A stretch of DNA of 64,000 bases from Aureimonas sp. Leaf427 (GCF_001425485.1 NZ_LMQW01000023.1:378574-442573); one strand, 5' to 3'; shown: positions 53,631 to 62,831, counted from the stretch's first letter. Made by a program: numbers and translations. The notes: generated by a model from the sequence alone, not told the origin.

Positions 53631-54947
53631 TTACAAGACCTCCCTGTTCATTAGCGTCTGCAACGCGTCCGAGTGGTAAAGATCCATGGCTGGGGTGGCG
53701 CCAGCCAGGTACGGCGCGATGACAGCCGAAGACTTGAGACGCACGATGTCCTCGAGGTCCAAGCATGCTTCGTCGGCCAGTTCCTCCCCGGTGAGCGACC
53801 TACGCCGGATGTCCGCCAAGTCGTCCGCCAACGCACGCTCGACCCCGCGACGACGAAGTTCGTCACCCTCCTCCAGGATGATCCCCATCCCTGCGGCGAC
53901 CTTGATGAAGTCGGGTTTCTTGAACCCCGAGATCAGTGCCGCATGCTGCAGCGTGACCATCTTACTGGAGAACGTCGGCTTTTCGAACAAGGTAGTGTCG
54001 ACCCCGAACGGAAGGCGTTCAAGGGCATGCTCCTCTACGATCTGCGCCAGGGCTGTCCGGGCCTCGTGACCGTCCCGCCCAAACCGCTGGTCGTACAGAC
54101 GGTTGTAGAAGCGACCGTAGACGGCCTTCGGGCCACCCTTCCCCGCTCGCGGCATTTCGAAGAGCTCTTGGAGCCGGCGTTCAATCCTATTCGGCCAATC
54201 CTTGGCGATCTCTAGTCCAGCGGAGCGAACCCCCATCGCCTCGCCGAAGGGCAAGCTCCTGATGTCGAGCGCCTCCTTTCCGACGGTCGCCAGTTCGCCA
54301 AGCCACGACAGCACCGCCGAAGCCTCGCCCAGTTCGAACTCATCGAGGCCTGGCATCAGCACACGTTCCGTCACGCCAATGCGACCGAGCACGTAAAGAT
54401 CTGCGGCAATCGATGCAGTATCGGCGATGTCTACCTTCCTCCCGGCACACTCGCTCCAGAGGTCGGCCGTGATGGTGGCCGACGTCGTATCCGCGGTCTC
54501 CAGCAACACGTTCCCGTGGACATGGCAGTGATGAACGTCTCTGAGACACCACCATGCCCGGACGAAGGGCACCCGCGCCGGGGTGTCTTGCCCGCCGCGC
54601 AGATCTTCCGCGACGCAGTTAGGGCAAAAACGGACCTTTCTTCCGATGGCGGGATTGCGCCAGTCCCATGGCATACGGATGATTTCGCCGCGCAGGCGTG
54701 CCTTCACCCTGCTGGTCCCGACAGGCGACCATTCACGAACGAGGTTCGGATCCACACCAGCGATCTGGCTCAGCTCATCGATCTGATTGCCGCGGCGGAC
54801 CTCAGCCTCCGATACACCGATGACGCTCCCGAATTTCGCGACGTCCTCGTATCCGTTGTGACGGGCCAGACGGGTCAGCAGCCACGCTGCCGGCTCGCCG
54901 GCCCCGAGGCTGACTTTCTCGACAGACCTCGCCAAATGAATGTTCAT
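53631..54947 (-). CDS. TniQ-family protein without transposase partners
   Basis: A 438-residue protein. The TniQ start 'GEPAAWLLTRLARHNGY' (about 17-33) is followed by a zinc-finger region: C108 and C111 in 'FCPNCVAEDL', C134, and the cluster 'HHCHVHG' at 139-145. The C-terminal 250 residues are helical with a possible HTH. In Tn7-like and Tn5053-like elements TniQ/TnsD proteins read the target site and bridge to the transposase. No TnsA, TnsB or TnsC gene is visible here, so it is either an orphan or has a defence-island role. Confidence 0.75.
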   Translation of the reverse strand: MNIHLARSVEKVSLGAGEPAAWLLTRLARHNGYEDVAKFGSVIGVSEAEVRRGNQIDELSQIAGVDPNLVREWSPVGTSRVKARLRGEIIRMPWDWRNPAIGRKVRFCPNCVAEDLRGGQDTPARVPFVRAWWCLRDVHHCHVHGNVLLETADTTSATITADLWSECAGRKVDIADTASIAADLYVLGRIGVTERVLMPGLDEFELGEASAVLSWLGELATVGKEALDIRSLPFGEAMGVRSAGLEIAKDWPNRIERRLQELFEMPRAGKGGPKAVYGRFYNRLYDQRFGRDGHEARTALAQIVEEHALERLPFGVDTTLFEKPTFSSKMVTLQHAALISGFKKPDFIKVAAGMGIILEEGDELRRRGVERALADDLADIRRRSLTGEELADEACLDLEDIVRLKSSAVIAPYLAGATPAMDLYHSDALQTLMNREVL

Positions 54948-55134
54948 ATCAGCTATTTCCGATTGATGATGAACGGGATCTACGCAACCGAAAGCTAATA
55001 TTTGGTGTCTTGTAGTTGTTTACTATTGAGAACCGCGTCGCCGTTGCTAGCTGCGATTGCACTACTGTTAAAAGTCTAATCGCCTTCCGAAACGCAGCTT
55101 AACCCGGAGGTGCCAAACCTCGACGTGACAACTC

Positions 55135-57462
55135 ATGATCGAGACGCAAATGGCCAAATCGAAACCGAAAGTCATCAAGACCGAAAAGCAGCTCGCCGCC
55201 GAGCAACGCAGGCTCAAAGCGCTGGCTGTCAAGCGTGCCGAGCAGCGCGCGATCACCGATCGCGTCAGGGAACTGTGCGACGACGTCAATTCGATCGGAA
55301 AAAACAGTCTCAAGGCCACTTTCGAACTGGGTTTTGCGTTCCAGGAAGCTGCCACCCTCCTCAAGGGATCGTTCGGCGTTTGGGTAAAGCACCAATGCCA
55401 GATCGAGCCTCGGACCGTCCTCGGGTATCGCAAGGTGGCAGTCCGCCTCGGCGCCCATAAGGGAGTCCTGCTCGAGACCAACCTGACCCCGTCGGCGGCA
55501 GTCGTCCTTGCTTCCGCTCCGGATGCGACCATCGAAAGGGTCGTTGCCAGCCTTGCTTCCGATCGCCGGATCAGCGTCGCCGAAATGAAGTTGGCGATCC
55601 GTGAACAGCCCAATGAGCCCGATACGGTCATCGGAATGAAGGCGTTCCGGAAGGCCGCCCGCGAGCATGCCGCCGAGGTTACGCGCAAGCTTGAAAAGCT
55701 GTCGGCCGCGCTCGCATCGACCGAACGGGACCCGTCGTTCGATATCGTTGATGCGGCCCGGTCTCTCCATACGCAGCTCATGGCAATGGCATCCGGATCG
55801 GATCCCCAGGACGCCAACCGCAACACGGTTCGAGCTCTGGCGAACGCCGTTGGCAAGCTCAAAATCTCCTCGAATCCAGAAGACCTCGGCGTCGCCGCCT
55901 CTCTCGTCCAAGACCAAATTGACCATCTGCATTCCGCCCCGCCGATGAACTCGGTGCCCCAGGAGTCCGAAACCATGACAGCGACGATCAAGCCCGAGCC
56001 ACTTTCGCGTTTGCAGGACTCGCTGTTCGGGTCTGTCTTCAAACACGGCCTGACTGCCTTCGAGGTCTGCGCGGGCGGCGGCGGTCAGGCTGCGGGCCTC
56101 GCGAAGGCCGGGTTCAAGCACGTGGGCATGCTCGAACGTGAAGCCGGACCGTGTAAGACGTTGCGCGCTGTCTTCGGTCCGGAGCACGTCATCGAAGCTA
56201 ATCTTGTCGGCTACGAACCGGGTGATGTCGGTCCGATCGACCTTCTCGCGGGAGGGGTGCCTTGTCAGCCATTCTCACAGGCAGGGAAGCGCAAGGGCAA
56301 AGACGACGATCGCGACTGCTTCCCCGAGGCTTTGCGTCTTGTGAAGAGCTTGAAGCCGCGCGCCGTGATGTTGGAGAACGTGACGGGCCTGCTGGGCCCG
56401 GCACATGATCCGTACCGCCTAAGCATCTTAAGGAAGCTCTCGAAGATGGGATACGAGGCGGAGTGGCGGGTCGTTCATTGCACTGACTTTGGAGTCCCCC
56501 AGGATCGCAAGCGCGCCATCCTCGTAGCCTTCAACGACAAAGCGGCAATGGCTCGGTTCAAGTGGCCCGTGTCCGCCGGCAACTATGCCGAGATGCCCTA
56601 TACGATGGCGGAGGCCCTCGCATCCGTTCTGACTGCCCGGGGCTTCGAGCTGCCACAGGATCTCGTTGATCGGCTCGATCGCACCGCGCCGACGGTCATT
56701 GGCGGCAGCCTAAAGAAGGCCAGCCCGGATTTCGGACAGCCGAAGTCGCGGGAGGTCTGGGGGAAAATTGATTTTGCCGTCAGCCGATGGGGCGACTACG
56801 CTCCGACGCACGACCATGTCGGGGAACTGATGCCGACGAACAAGGTGATTGCGGCGCTGCAGGGCTTCTCACCGAAGTGGCCCTTCCAGGGAAGCAAGCG
56901 CGACGTCTATCGGCAGATCGCGAATGCCTTCCCGCCAGTTGTCGCGCTGCACCTCGGTTGTGCCATCGCGTCCGCTTTGACAGGTGAGGAGTTTCACCCC
57001 GAGGCCCAGCGGCGATATGAAGGCCGCCACTATGTCATCACCCCTGACAGCCTCCGTCGCAAAGGCGGGCCCGTGGCTGCTCCTTCACATGTCGAACGGC
57101 AGCCGGAAGGACAGCGGAAAACTTTGCCGCTGGCACTGTTGCGGGAAACGTCCTCGATGAGCGACCCCAGCTGGGCCGAAGGCGACGTACTCGACATCGA
57201 CTACAGCGCGTTGCGGCGCAAGTTCGGTCCGTGGCCGGAAAACATGTGGAAGCATCAGCGCCAGTATGGAGCGCCAGTCGGGGCTTTGACGGAGAGCGAC
57301 TATGCTCCGTACGAAGGTAACGACAGGGAAGAGACCGAGGCCGAGCACTTCGTACAGTACTGGGTCGATCCAGAGGCTTGGCGAGCTGGACGACTGCCGG
57401 AGCCCAAGACCGCAGTCACTAACGACGCCGTTTCGGAGTCAGAGGCAACCATTGCCGACTGA
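55135..57462 (+). CDS. DUF3102-like region fused to a C5-cytosine DNA methyltransferase
   Basis: A 775-residue protein. The N-terminal 280 residues resemble DUF3102 ('ELGFAFQEAATLLKGSFGVWV', 'RTVLGYRKVAVRLG') and a helical linker. From about 305 it is a C5-cytosine methyltransferase: SAM motif I 'FEVCAGGGGQAAGL', catalytic 'GGVPCQPFSQ' with Cys377, 'MLENVTGLL' (ENV), and 'DFGVPQDRKRAI'. It methylates the C5 position of cytosine at a site I cannot predict. No cognate restriction enzyme is next to it. ATG at 55135 or 55150 may be used. It is divergent from the TniQ gene across a 187-base AT-rich gap. Confidence 0.9.
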   Translation: MIETQMAKSKPKVIKTEKQLAAEQRRLKALAVKRAEQRAITDRVRELCDDVNSIGKNSLKATFELGFAFQEAATLLKGSFGVWVKHQCQIEPRTVLGYRKVAVRLGAHKGVLLETNLTPSAAVVLASAPDATIERVVASLASDRRISVAEMKLAIREQPNEPDTVIGMKAFRKAAREHAAEVTRKLEKLSAALASTERDPSFDIVDAARSLHTQLMAMASGSDPQDANRNTVRALANAVGKLKISSNPEDLGVAASLVQDQIDHLHSAPPMNSVPQESETMTATIKPEPLSRLQDSLFGSVFKHGLTAFEVCAGGGGQAAGLAKAGFKHVGMLEREAGPCKTLRAVFGPEHVIEANLVGYEPGDVGPIDLLAGGVPCQPFSQAGKRKGKDDDRDCFPEALRLVKSLKPRAVMLENVTGLLGPAHDPYRLSILRKLSKMGYEAEWRVVHCTDFGVPQDRKRAILVAFNDKAAMARFKWPVSAGNYAEMPYTMAEALASVLTARGFELPQDLVDRLDRTAPTVIGGSLKKASPDFGQPKSREVWGKIDFAVSRWGDYAPTHDHVGELMPTNKVIAALQGFSPKWPFQGSKRDVYRQIANAFPPVVALHLGCAIASALTGEEFHPEAQRRYEGRHYVITPDSLRRKGGPVAAPSHVERQPEGQRKTLPLALLRETSSMSDPSWAEGDVLDIDYSALRRKFGPWPENMWKHQRQYGAPVGALTESDYAPYEGNDREETEAEHFVQYWVDPEAWRAGRLPEPKTAVTNDAVSESEATIAD

Positions 57463-57506
57463 TGGGTGGTGCTAAACACAAAATGCAACAAAGCCATCCC
57501 TACACC

Positions 57507-57530
57507 ACCTCGGCCTCCGGTGGCCGAGGT
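57507..57530 (+). terminator. Hairpin after the methyltransferase gene
   Basis: ACCTCGGCC pairs perfectly with GGCCGAGGT around a six-base loop, 45 bases after the stop. There is no T tract. The surrounding 57463-57842 gap holds no gene I can support. Confidence 0.45.
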
Positions 57531-57842
57531 AGTGCCAGACGGCGGTAGAAGCTGGACGGAATGGTCTGCGGCATCTTTCGACGTACGGATCCAAAGGAAG
57601 GTATCCGCGGGCGCTTCGGTTGAAGCGAGCGGTGTTGTCTTTAATTCCGAGCGACCGTGGGTCGGGAGATCCACCGCGTGAAATACTGCAATACCCGTCG
57701 CCATCGAAAGCCGCATGCGCGAGGCCAGTTACGCTGAGCAACATGCTGACATCCGTTTTCGTCGCAAACGGAAAATTTGGCGATTGGACTCCGTCGACTG
57801 CATATGCAGAATTCGACGAACCTTCGAGCGAAAGGCGGTCGG

Positions 57843-58769
57843 ATGCGTCGAGTCTCAGTCGTGGCACTGACTTGCTCGCTACTTGCAAGCTGCGCCATCC
57901 ATCCCGCGCCGGGCGACTACGACAAGAGCTACACGCTCGGCATTGTGCAGAGCATTCGCTGTGAAGCGCGCGACGGCATTCAGCAGGCCCTCGTCGAGAT
58001 CATGAAAGATCCGGGCGAGGAGCAATATCTCAATGACGCCGACACGCAGGAAGAGCGTCGCAAGCTGGAAGCCGGCGGCGAGCTTGTCAATCTTCGGCAG
58101 GATCGTCTTCACCCGCAGCTGCAGACTCTTCTCTCCAGCATCAAGGGTATCGTCGTTATCTACGATTTCCGTTTCGAGCTGACAGAGACGAACACGAACT
58201 CAGTCTCCGCCGGGCTCAGGGATGTGGTTTCTGCGGGGTTGTTCGATCTCGGTCTAGGGGCTGCCGCCAATCTCACCCGGCAGAACACCCGGAGTTTCCG
58301 GACAGTCGACGTCGTTGAGGAGTATTTTGTCAGACGCGAGCTCGATCGAACCTGCCAACGATCCGTCGCGGGAGGACGCTTCCGCAGCAACATCCTCTAT
58401 CCTCTGGCGGGCCGCATCGGACTGGCGGAGACACTGCGGACATACCTTCTCCTCGTTGAGACGGCCGGGCTGTCGAAGCCAGCAAGTCCCTCGGAAGCCG
58501 CCGTTCCGCGAACTCTGGTGGAAAAACTTACTTTCACGACGGAACTGTCGGTCGGAGCGGACCCAAAGCTCACGCTTGAGCCAGCGACCGATGACATTTT
58601 TCTGGCAAGTGCCATCGGCTCCTTCAAGGCCGCCCGCAAGGACGTCCACGAAGTCACTGTCGCACTTTCGCTTGCGCCCAGTACTGAAGAATACCGCACA
58701 GAGGATGCCATCATAGAACTGAACAGGCGGCAGCTGCTCGACTCCCTTCAAGCCCGGCGCGGTTTTTAG
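57843..58769 (+). CDS. Hypothetical lipoprotein
   Basis: A 308-residue protein with a lipoprotein signal peptide: lipobox 'LLASC' with the acylated Cys at about 17. The next residues, 'AIHPAPGDYDKSY', lack the Asp+2 inner-membrane retention signal. The body is a mix of helix and strand with no domain I know ('IKGIVVIYDFRFELTETNTNSVSAGL', 'EKLTFTTELSVGADPKLTLEP'), and the chain is not obviously a barrel. It lies 73 bases upstream of the cyclase-like gene on the same strand, so the two may be co-transcribed. Confidence 0.75.
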   Translation: MRRVSVVALTCSLLASCAIHPAPGDYDKSYTLGIVQSIRCEARDGIQQALVEIMKDPGEEQYLNDADTQEERRKLEAGGELVNLRQDRLHPQLQTLLSSIKGIVVIYDFRFELTETNTNSVSAGLRDVVSAGLFDLGLGAAANLTRQNTRSFRTVDVVEEYFVRRELDRTCQRSVAGGRFRSNILYPLAGRIGLAETLRTYLLLVETAGLSKPASPSEAAVPRTLVEKLTFTTELSVGADPKLTLEPATDDIFLASAIGSFKAARKDVHEVTVALSLAPSTEEYRTEDAIIELNRRQLLDSLQARRGF

Positions 58770-58842
58770 GTTGACTGACTAACGACCGGGTTGCCCGAAC
58801 CGAGAATGACCGCTCAAGCGTCTTTGGCTCACCCCCCGAGAG

Positions 58843-59736
58843 ATGGCAGGAGCCGTAGTTGCCAATTTGAGGACCCTGGTTGTGCCTTCGGCTGCCAGTT
58901 CCGTCTTTTGCAAGGTAGTAGAATTGGGAAATCAGGAGATCGGCACGTATCAAGACCGTGTGGTGGGCTTTGTTGACATTCTTGGGTTCGCCGACCTGGT
59001 CCGTCGCGCGGACAAGGATCCAGGATTGCGTGATGATATCGCTGAAGCCCTGGGAAAAGTGAGACGAGTGGCATCACCCGGCGAGGGTGAGAGCGATTTG
59101 CGAGCTCAGAATTTTTCCGACAGCCTGATCCTTTCAGCCGCAGACACGCCGAATGGGCTTTGGCACCTGTTGCTCTCGATCGATGCGTTGGCTTGGAATC
59201 TGCTGCAGCTCGGTGTGCTGATACGGGGCGCGGTTACGATCGGCGGGATGCGACACGAGACTGATTTAGTGTTCGGCGTCGGCGTGAACGAAGCGGCAAG
59301 GCTCGAATCCACGGTCGCAAAAATGCCGCGAATCATACTCGGCGCCCGTGCCTTCGACGCAGCCGATCGCTACGCGAATCGGTCCGAGGTTTGGTCTGCC
59401 TATCGCAACTCCAGACTTCTGCGGGACCGAGACGGTGTTTGGTATCTGAATTATTTGAACGACATCGCGTGCTTCAATCATCAGGGCGGAAGCAACTCCG
59501 ACATACTGCAGCACCCGCTATGCGAAGTCGGTAAGCAAATACAGTCGATCATGCAATCGAAGCTGGACCGTACGCTTGATCAGCCGGAAATCTACGCCAA
59601 GGTGGAGTGGTTCGCGCGCTACTGGAACGAGGTGGTCGCCAAACACCCCGATCCGGCCATTACCCCCGTAATCGGTGAACTGCGTCTCGCAGGCATGGAA
59701 ACGCGGCATGGTGCGCTGCCATTCCGAAGTTTCTGA
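58843..59736 (+). CDS. Class III nucleotidyl-cyclase-like protein
   Basis: A 297-residue soluble protein. The core from about residue 40 has the marks of class III cyclases: first metal Asp D44 in 'VGFVDILGFADL', second D93 in 'QNFSDSLILSA', 'LIRGAVTIGG' (128-135) and 'FGVGVNEAARLES' (144-156), which matches the family's yG..VN.AARLE segment. No sensor domain is attached. Stand-alone proteins of this kind include the uridylate and cytidylate cyclases of Pycsar defence, but many others are unstudied. The base specificity cannot be read from sequence. Start codon uncertain; the ATG at 58843 has a weak ribosome site. Confidence 0.7.
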   Translation: MAGAVVANLRTLVVPSAASSVFCKVVELGNQEIGTYQDRVVGFVDILGFADLVRRADKDPGLRDDIAEALGKVRRVASPGEGESDLRAQNFSDSLILSAADTPNGLWHLLLSIDALAWNLLQLGVLIRGAVTIGGMRHETDLVFGVGVNEAARLESTVAKMPRIILGARAFDAADRYANRSEVWSAYRNSRLLRDRDGVWYLNYLNDIACFNHQGGSNSDILQHPLCEVGKQIQSIMQSKLDRTLDQPEIYAKVEWFARYWNEVVAKHPDPAITPVIGELRLAGMETRHGALPFRSF

Positions 59737-59865
59737 AACTGATCGGTTGCGCCTTCTCAGCCCGCGACCACTTCGCACCATTCGAGCTGACACGAGACCT
59801 CTCGGTTTCGTCACGTCGGCGCCTATCGTGGCTATGCGGGGTGCAACGCCGGACGAACCGCTTCA

Positions 59866-60256
59866 CGTTCTTGAGGTCGCCCATCTTGGTTCCGGTCCGC
59901 AGGTGCGCGCAATGTGGAACCATCGACATGGAGTCCATGCCGACGGCGACGATGATCTTGGCGTCACCGGTCGCGATCTGCTGCATGCCGAGCGCGACCG
60001 CACGAAGGCCAGAACCGCAGCGCTGATTCATTCCCCAGGCGGTGGCCTCCCGGGGAATGCCGGCCTTCATGGCCGCCTGACGGGCGGGGTTCTGGCCTTC
60101 TCCAGCCGAGAGGACCTGACCAAGGATCACCTCGTCTACTTCGACAGTATCGACACCTGCACGATCATGGACGCCGCGGATAACGGCGGCTCCCAGCTCG
60201 TGGGCCGGAACGTTCGCGAACGAGCCGTTGAACTGTTGAACTGATCCGCCCCCCAA
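59866..60256 (-). pseudogene. Acetyl-CoA acetyltransferase (thiolase), truncated remnant
   Basis: About 130 residues match the N-terminal third of biosynthetic thiolases: 'SFANVPAHELGAAVIRGV', 'ILGQVLSAGEGQNPARQAAM', 'NQRCGSGLRAVALGMQQI' with the active-site Cys, and 'LRTGTKMGDLK'. The rest of the usual 390 residues is absent. Conserved positions are changed (Leu to Arg before the Cys, GGMES to VGMDS). The frame runs on into unrelated sequence. It is a decayed fragment that marks past recombination in the island. Confidence 0.8.
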
Positions 60257-60426
60257 GCCAAAAGTCCATCACGCTCGAACCGGGGCGGAGCGGTGAAATC
60301 GCGCTTGCGACTGTTGCACCTCGACATGCCGACCCGCATCGCAGACTGGTCACAGCGGAATTATTCATCGACGGTGTGTCACAAGGTCCAATCTGCGAGG
60401 CACTCGTTTCAACGTGAGCATCATCC

Positions 60427-60663
60427 TCATGCCACATCGGCGAGCGCGTCAGTGGGCCTGAACTGCCAGGGCATAAGATCATCGATGCGGCTCTGGTTGG
60501 CGAACGAACGTGAAAGGTTGATCACCTTTGGGCGCTGGCCGGGGAACACTTCGGGGTTGGCAAGGTACTCGTGGCACGTCATCACCTTGTGCGGTGTCGC
60601 GGCATTGTCGATGTCGCCGGAGGGGCCGACGAGGACGTCGCGCTCCGATCGAACGGTTGACTC
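60427..60663 (-). pseudogene. Probable IS66-family transposase, C-terminal remnant
   Basis: An open frame of 78 residues without a start codon. Its end, 'NQSRIDDLMPWQFRPTDAL', resembles the IS66 C-terminal element (..SRIDELLPW..). The upstream 50 residues ('TPHKVMTCHEYLANPEVFPG') are not recognised and may come from another source. A TAG closes the frame upstream. No inverted repeats or TnpA/TnpB genes are visible, so only a scrap of an insertion sequence remains. Confidence 0.4.
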
Positions 60664-60716
60664 CTACAGCGCATGAAGCGACTCCGAGGGTCGTGTCGTG
60701 CGGAAGGAAAAATTGA

Positions 60717-61250
60717 TTGCTTCTCGTGACAGGCACGTCCGGCGTCGGAAAGACGTTCACCATCGAGGCCGCCATCCGCTTCAACATCTCGCTGCTGAGG
60801 CTTAGCGGGAGTGGTATCCTTCGCAGTCTCGACCGACCCGTCGCCGGACTTTCAGACGTCGAAGCTGACGAGAACCAAACAGCCATCCTTGAATTCCTAG
60901 GCAGAATTCCGGACGCCGAAGCGCCGAACATCCTGTTCGATGGACATGCGGTTCTCGAGACGGAAAATGGGCTTTGGCCCATCCCGCTGTCCATCGTCGA
61001 TCAAATGCGGATTGATGGCGTCGCGCTTGTCGCGGACTCAGTCTCGGCAGTCGCACTTCGCCGCAAGGCCAAGGGCCGATCGTCGACGTTTGCTGACGTC
61101 ACGGGGCTTCAGAAGATGGAGGAGCTTCGTTCACGACGCATCGCTCAACACCTGTCGGTCCCATACGCCTGCGTGCAGAGTGGGGATGCGCCTGCAATGG
61201 TACGTTTCCTGGAGGCTGTCAGGAGACCGCGTGGCGAAGATAGCCGTTAA
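60717..61250 (+). CDS. P-loop NTPase, small kinase-like
   Basis: A 177-residue protein with Walker A 'GTSGVGKT' at 6-13 and an adenylate-kinase-like layout ('NILFDGHAVLE' near residue 72 as a likely Walker B, 'ALVADSVSAVALRRKAKGR' as a lid-type basic region). It may phosphorylate a nucleotide or small molecule. The start is TTG at 60717 with GGAAGG nine bases upstream; no ATG fits. Its last 32 bases overlap the convergent GNAT gene. It appears to be part of an unnamed group with the next three genes. Confidence 0.65.
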   Translation: MLLVTGTSGVGKTFTIEAAIRFNISLLRLSGSGILRSLDRPVAGLSDVEADENQTAILEFLGRIPDAEAPNILFDGHAVLETENGLWPIPLSIVDQMRIDGVALVADSVSAVALRRKAKGRSSTFADVTGLQKMEELRSRRIAQHLSVPYACVQSGDAPAMVRFLEAVRRPRGEDSR

Positions 61251-61701
61251 ACACGAACTCGCGCCGACCGGGGCGGTAGGCTGACTCGACGGTATCGGTC
61301 AGTTCAAACCCTAATCCGACAAGGGCCGGCCCCAAGGTTGCGATTCGCTCTTCCGGAACGGTCGCGAGGGGCTTGCTACCCAGTGAGCGCGCGCTGTCTC
61401 TCAAAAGCCGGATGCCCATCCCCGTGCCGACGAACCGATCCGCAACCCAAAGCGTGCAAACCTTTCGCTCGTCCGTGTCTTTGAGGATCGTAAGCCCGGC
61501 CAGTTCACCATCCCGCACGACGGTCTCCAGCCGCCGGGTGCCGTCATGAAGCCCCGGCACAACTTTTTGCCAGAACCACGCCTCGAAATCGGGATAGTAG
61601 CGATCGAAATGGCGCACAGCGTCGTAAACCCGCAAGACATCCGTCTGGCAGTGTTCACATCTCTCGTACTCTGCGCGGCCGCGATCCAATGCTAGCTTCA
61701 C
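61219..61701 (-). CDS. GNAT-like acetyltransferase in the island
   Basis: A 160-residue protein. After a Cys/His start ('YERCEHCQTDVLRVYDAV') comes a GNAT core: 'ELAGLTILKDTDERKVCTLWVADRFVGTGMGIRLLRDSA', where G-T-G-M-G-I is the acetyl-CoA loop, then 'LGFELTDTVESAYRPGRREFVFNG'. Substrate unknown. The start is GTG at 61701, which overlaps the stop of the upstream membrane-protein gene (GTGA), so the two are coupled. Its 3' end overlaps the P-loop gene on the other strand. Confidence 0.7.
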   Translation of the reverse strand: MKLALDRGRAEYERCEHCQTDVLRVYDAVRHFDRYYPDFEAWFWQKVVPGLHDGTRRLETVVRDGELAGLTILKDTDERKVCTLWVADRFVGTGMGIRLLRDSARSLGSKPLATVPEERIATLGPALVGLGFELTDTVESAYRPGRREFVFNGYLRHAVS

Positions 61702-62831
61702 TTTTTTCGTGGCCCCTTCGATAAACGCGCCCAGCCGAATCGCCGGAGCAGGTCGGACCAGTCAGTCCAAAGGTAGAGTACCGCCCAGCAAAGGGCCAGC
61801 AGCATTAGGGAACGCCAGGCTGGCCAGTTGCAAAGTGACATGCTGACCGCCTGCAACGCACTTCCCGTGGCGCCGAGAAGGATGATCCCAACCACGTAGG
61901 CGTAAACCTTCGCGGACTCGTACGAGAACTTCGCGAATACGACCACGCTCTGGTCGGCCATCGGCGGGTCGAATTCCTTCTTCCAATGGTAGACGACGAA
62001 GCGACCGAGGTCTGACCCGAAGGTCTCGGGAGCGTAACCCCGCCAGAGATCTGCCTCGAGCAGTCGCACCTTATAGGGCGGTGAATGAGCGGCGAGAAGC
62101 TCGAATGCCATATCCCGAAGGAGAAACGCGTGTACCGCGGAGATCGGGACCGCATGTCGGTCGTCCCTGTCGAGGGTCGACTGGAGCGACGACTGGATGC
62201 TGCGCATCTCGTTGAACCGGATTTCCGTGTACTCGCGCTGCTTCCAGTTAAGGCTCAGCGACCCTTCGGAGCCACTCTTCTTCGAACTGAACGTTACCGA
62301 GGCCGCGGCGTCCAGACCAATTCGGAACCGCAGATAGTGTCCGCCCGGTTCCCGCATGCCTGCACAGAATGGCTCCTCGAAGGTGAGGATCGTGCCGCAA
62401 GTTCGATCACTGTCTTCAAGGACACGTGTGGTCAGGCGGCTGGGGTTCAGGCCGCCGTGACACGTCAGATAGTGCTGCCTTCCCTTTTGAACCGTGAAGC
62501 TCTCCTGGCCGACGCCGACGGAAGCGCCGAACTCGACGACCTCGTTGAAAACTCCCCTCAGCAGGTGCTGCTTCTCCCGTAACAGGCCCATTAGGTCCTG
62601 GGGCCGCTCCTTGAAGGTGAATGGCAAATAGATGGAAAGAGTCCCCAATTGCTCGGCGTTCCGCATTAGGATTCCCACGTCGAGGAAGTCCTCGTCGGCC
62701 TTGCGGGACCGGACGTGGCGCCAGAGATTGAAGTGCATCTCGGCCGATGGCATGGCTGCCCCGGGTGGCGAGTCCTTCGACTTGGTAAACCATAGGGTGA
62801 TGGTGTCTGACACGGACCTCAATTCACCCAT
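61698..62831 (-). CDS. Hypothetical protein with a C-terminal membrane pair
   Basis: A 377-residue protein. About 300 residues of soluble domain ('MHFNLWRHVRSRKADEDFLDVG', 'LSIYLPFTFKERPQDLMGLL') are followed by two membrane segments near residues 315-360 ('YVVGIILLGATGSALQAVSM' and 'LMLLALCWAVLYLW') and a basic tail. I do not recognise the soluble domain. The layout, a large sensor-like part joined to a short membrane hairpin, resembles membrane-disrupting effectors, but this is inference only. It is coupled to the GNAT gene and divergent from the ASCH gene. Confidence 0.65.
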   Translation of the reverse strand: MGELRSVSDTITLWFTKSKDSPPGAAMPSAEMHFNLWRHVRSRKADEDFLDVGILMRNAEQLGTLSIYLPFTFKERPQDLMGLLREKQHLLRGVFNEVVEFGASVGVGQESFTVQKGRQHYLTCHGGLNPSRLTTRVLEDSDRTCGTILTFEEPFCAGMREPGGHYLRFRIGLDAAASVTFSSKKSGSEGSLSLNWKQREYTEIRFNEMRSIQSSLQSTLDRDDRHAVPISAVHAFLLRDMAFELLAAHSPPYKVRLLEADLWRGYAPETFGSDLGRFVVYHWKKEFDPPMADQSVVVFAKFSYESAKVYAYVVGIILLGATGSALQAVSMSLCNWPAWRSLMLLALCWAVLYLWTDWSDLLRRFGWARLSKGPRKK

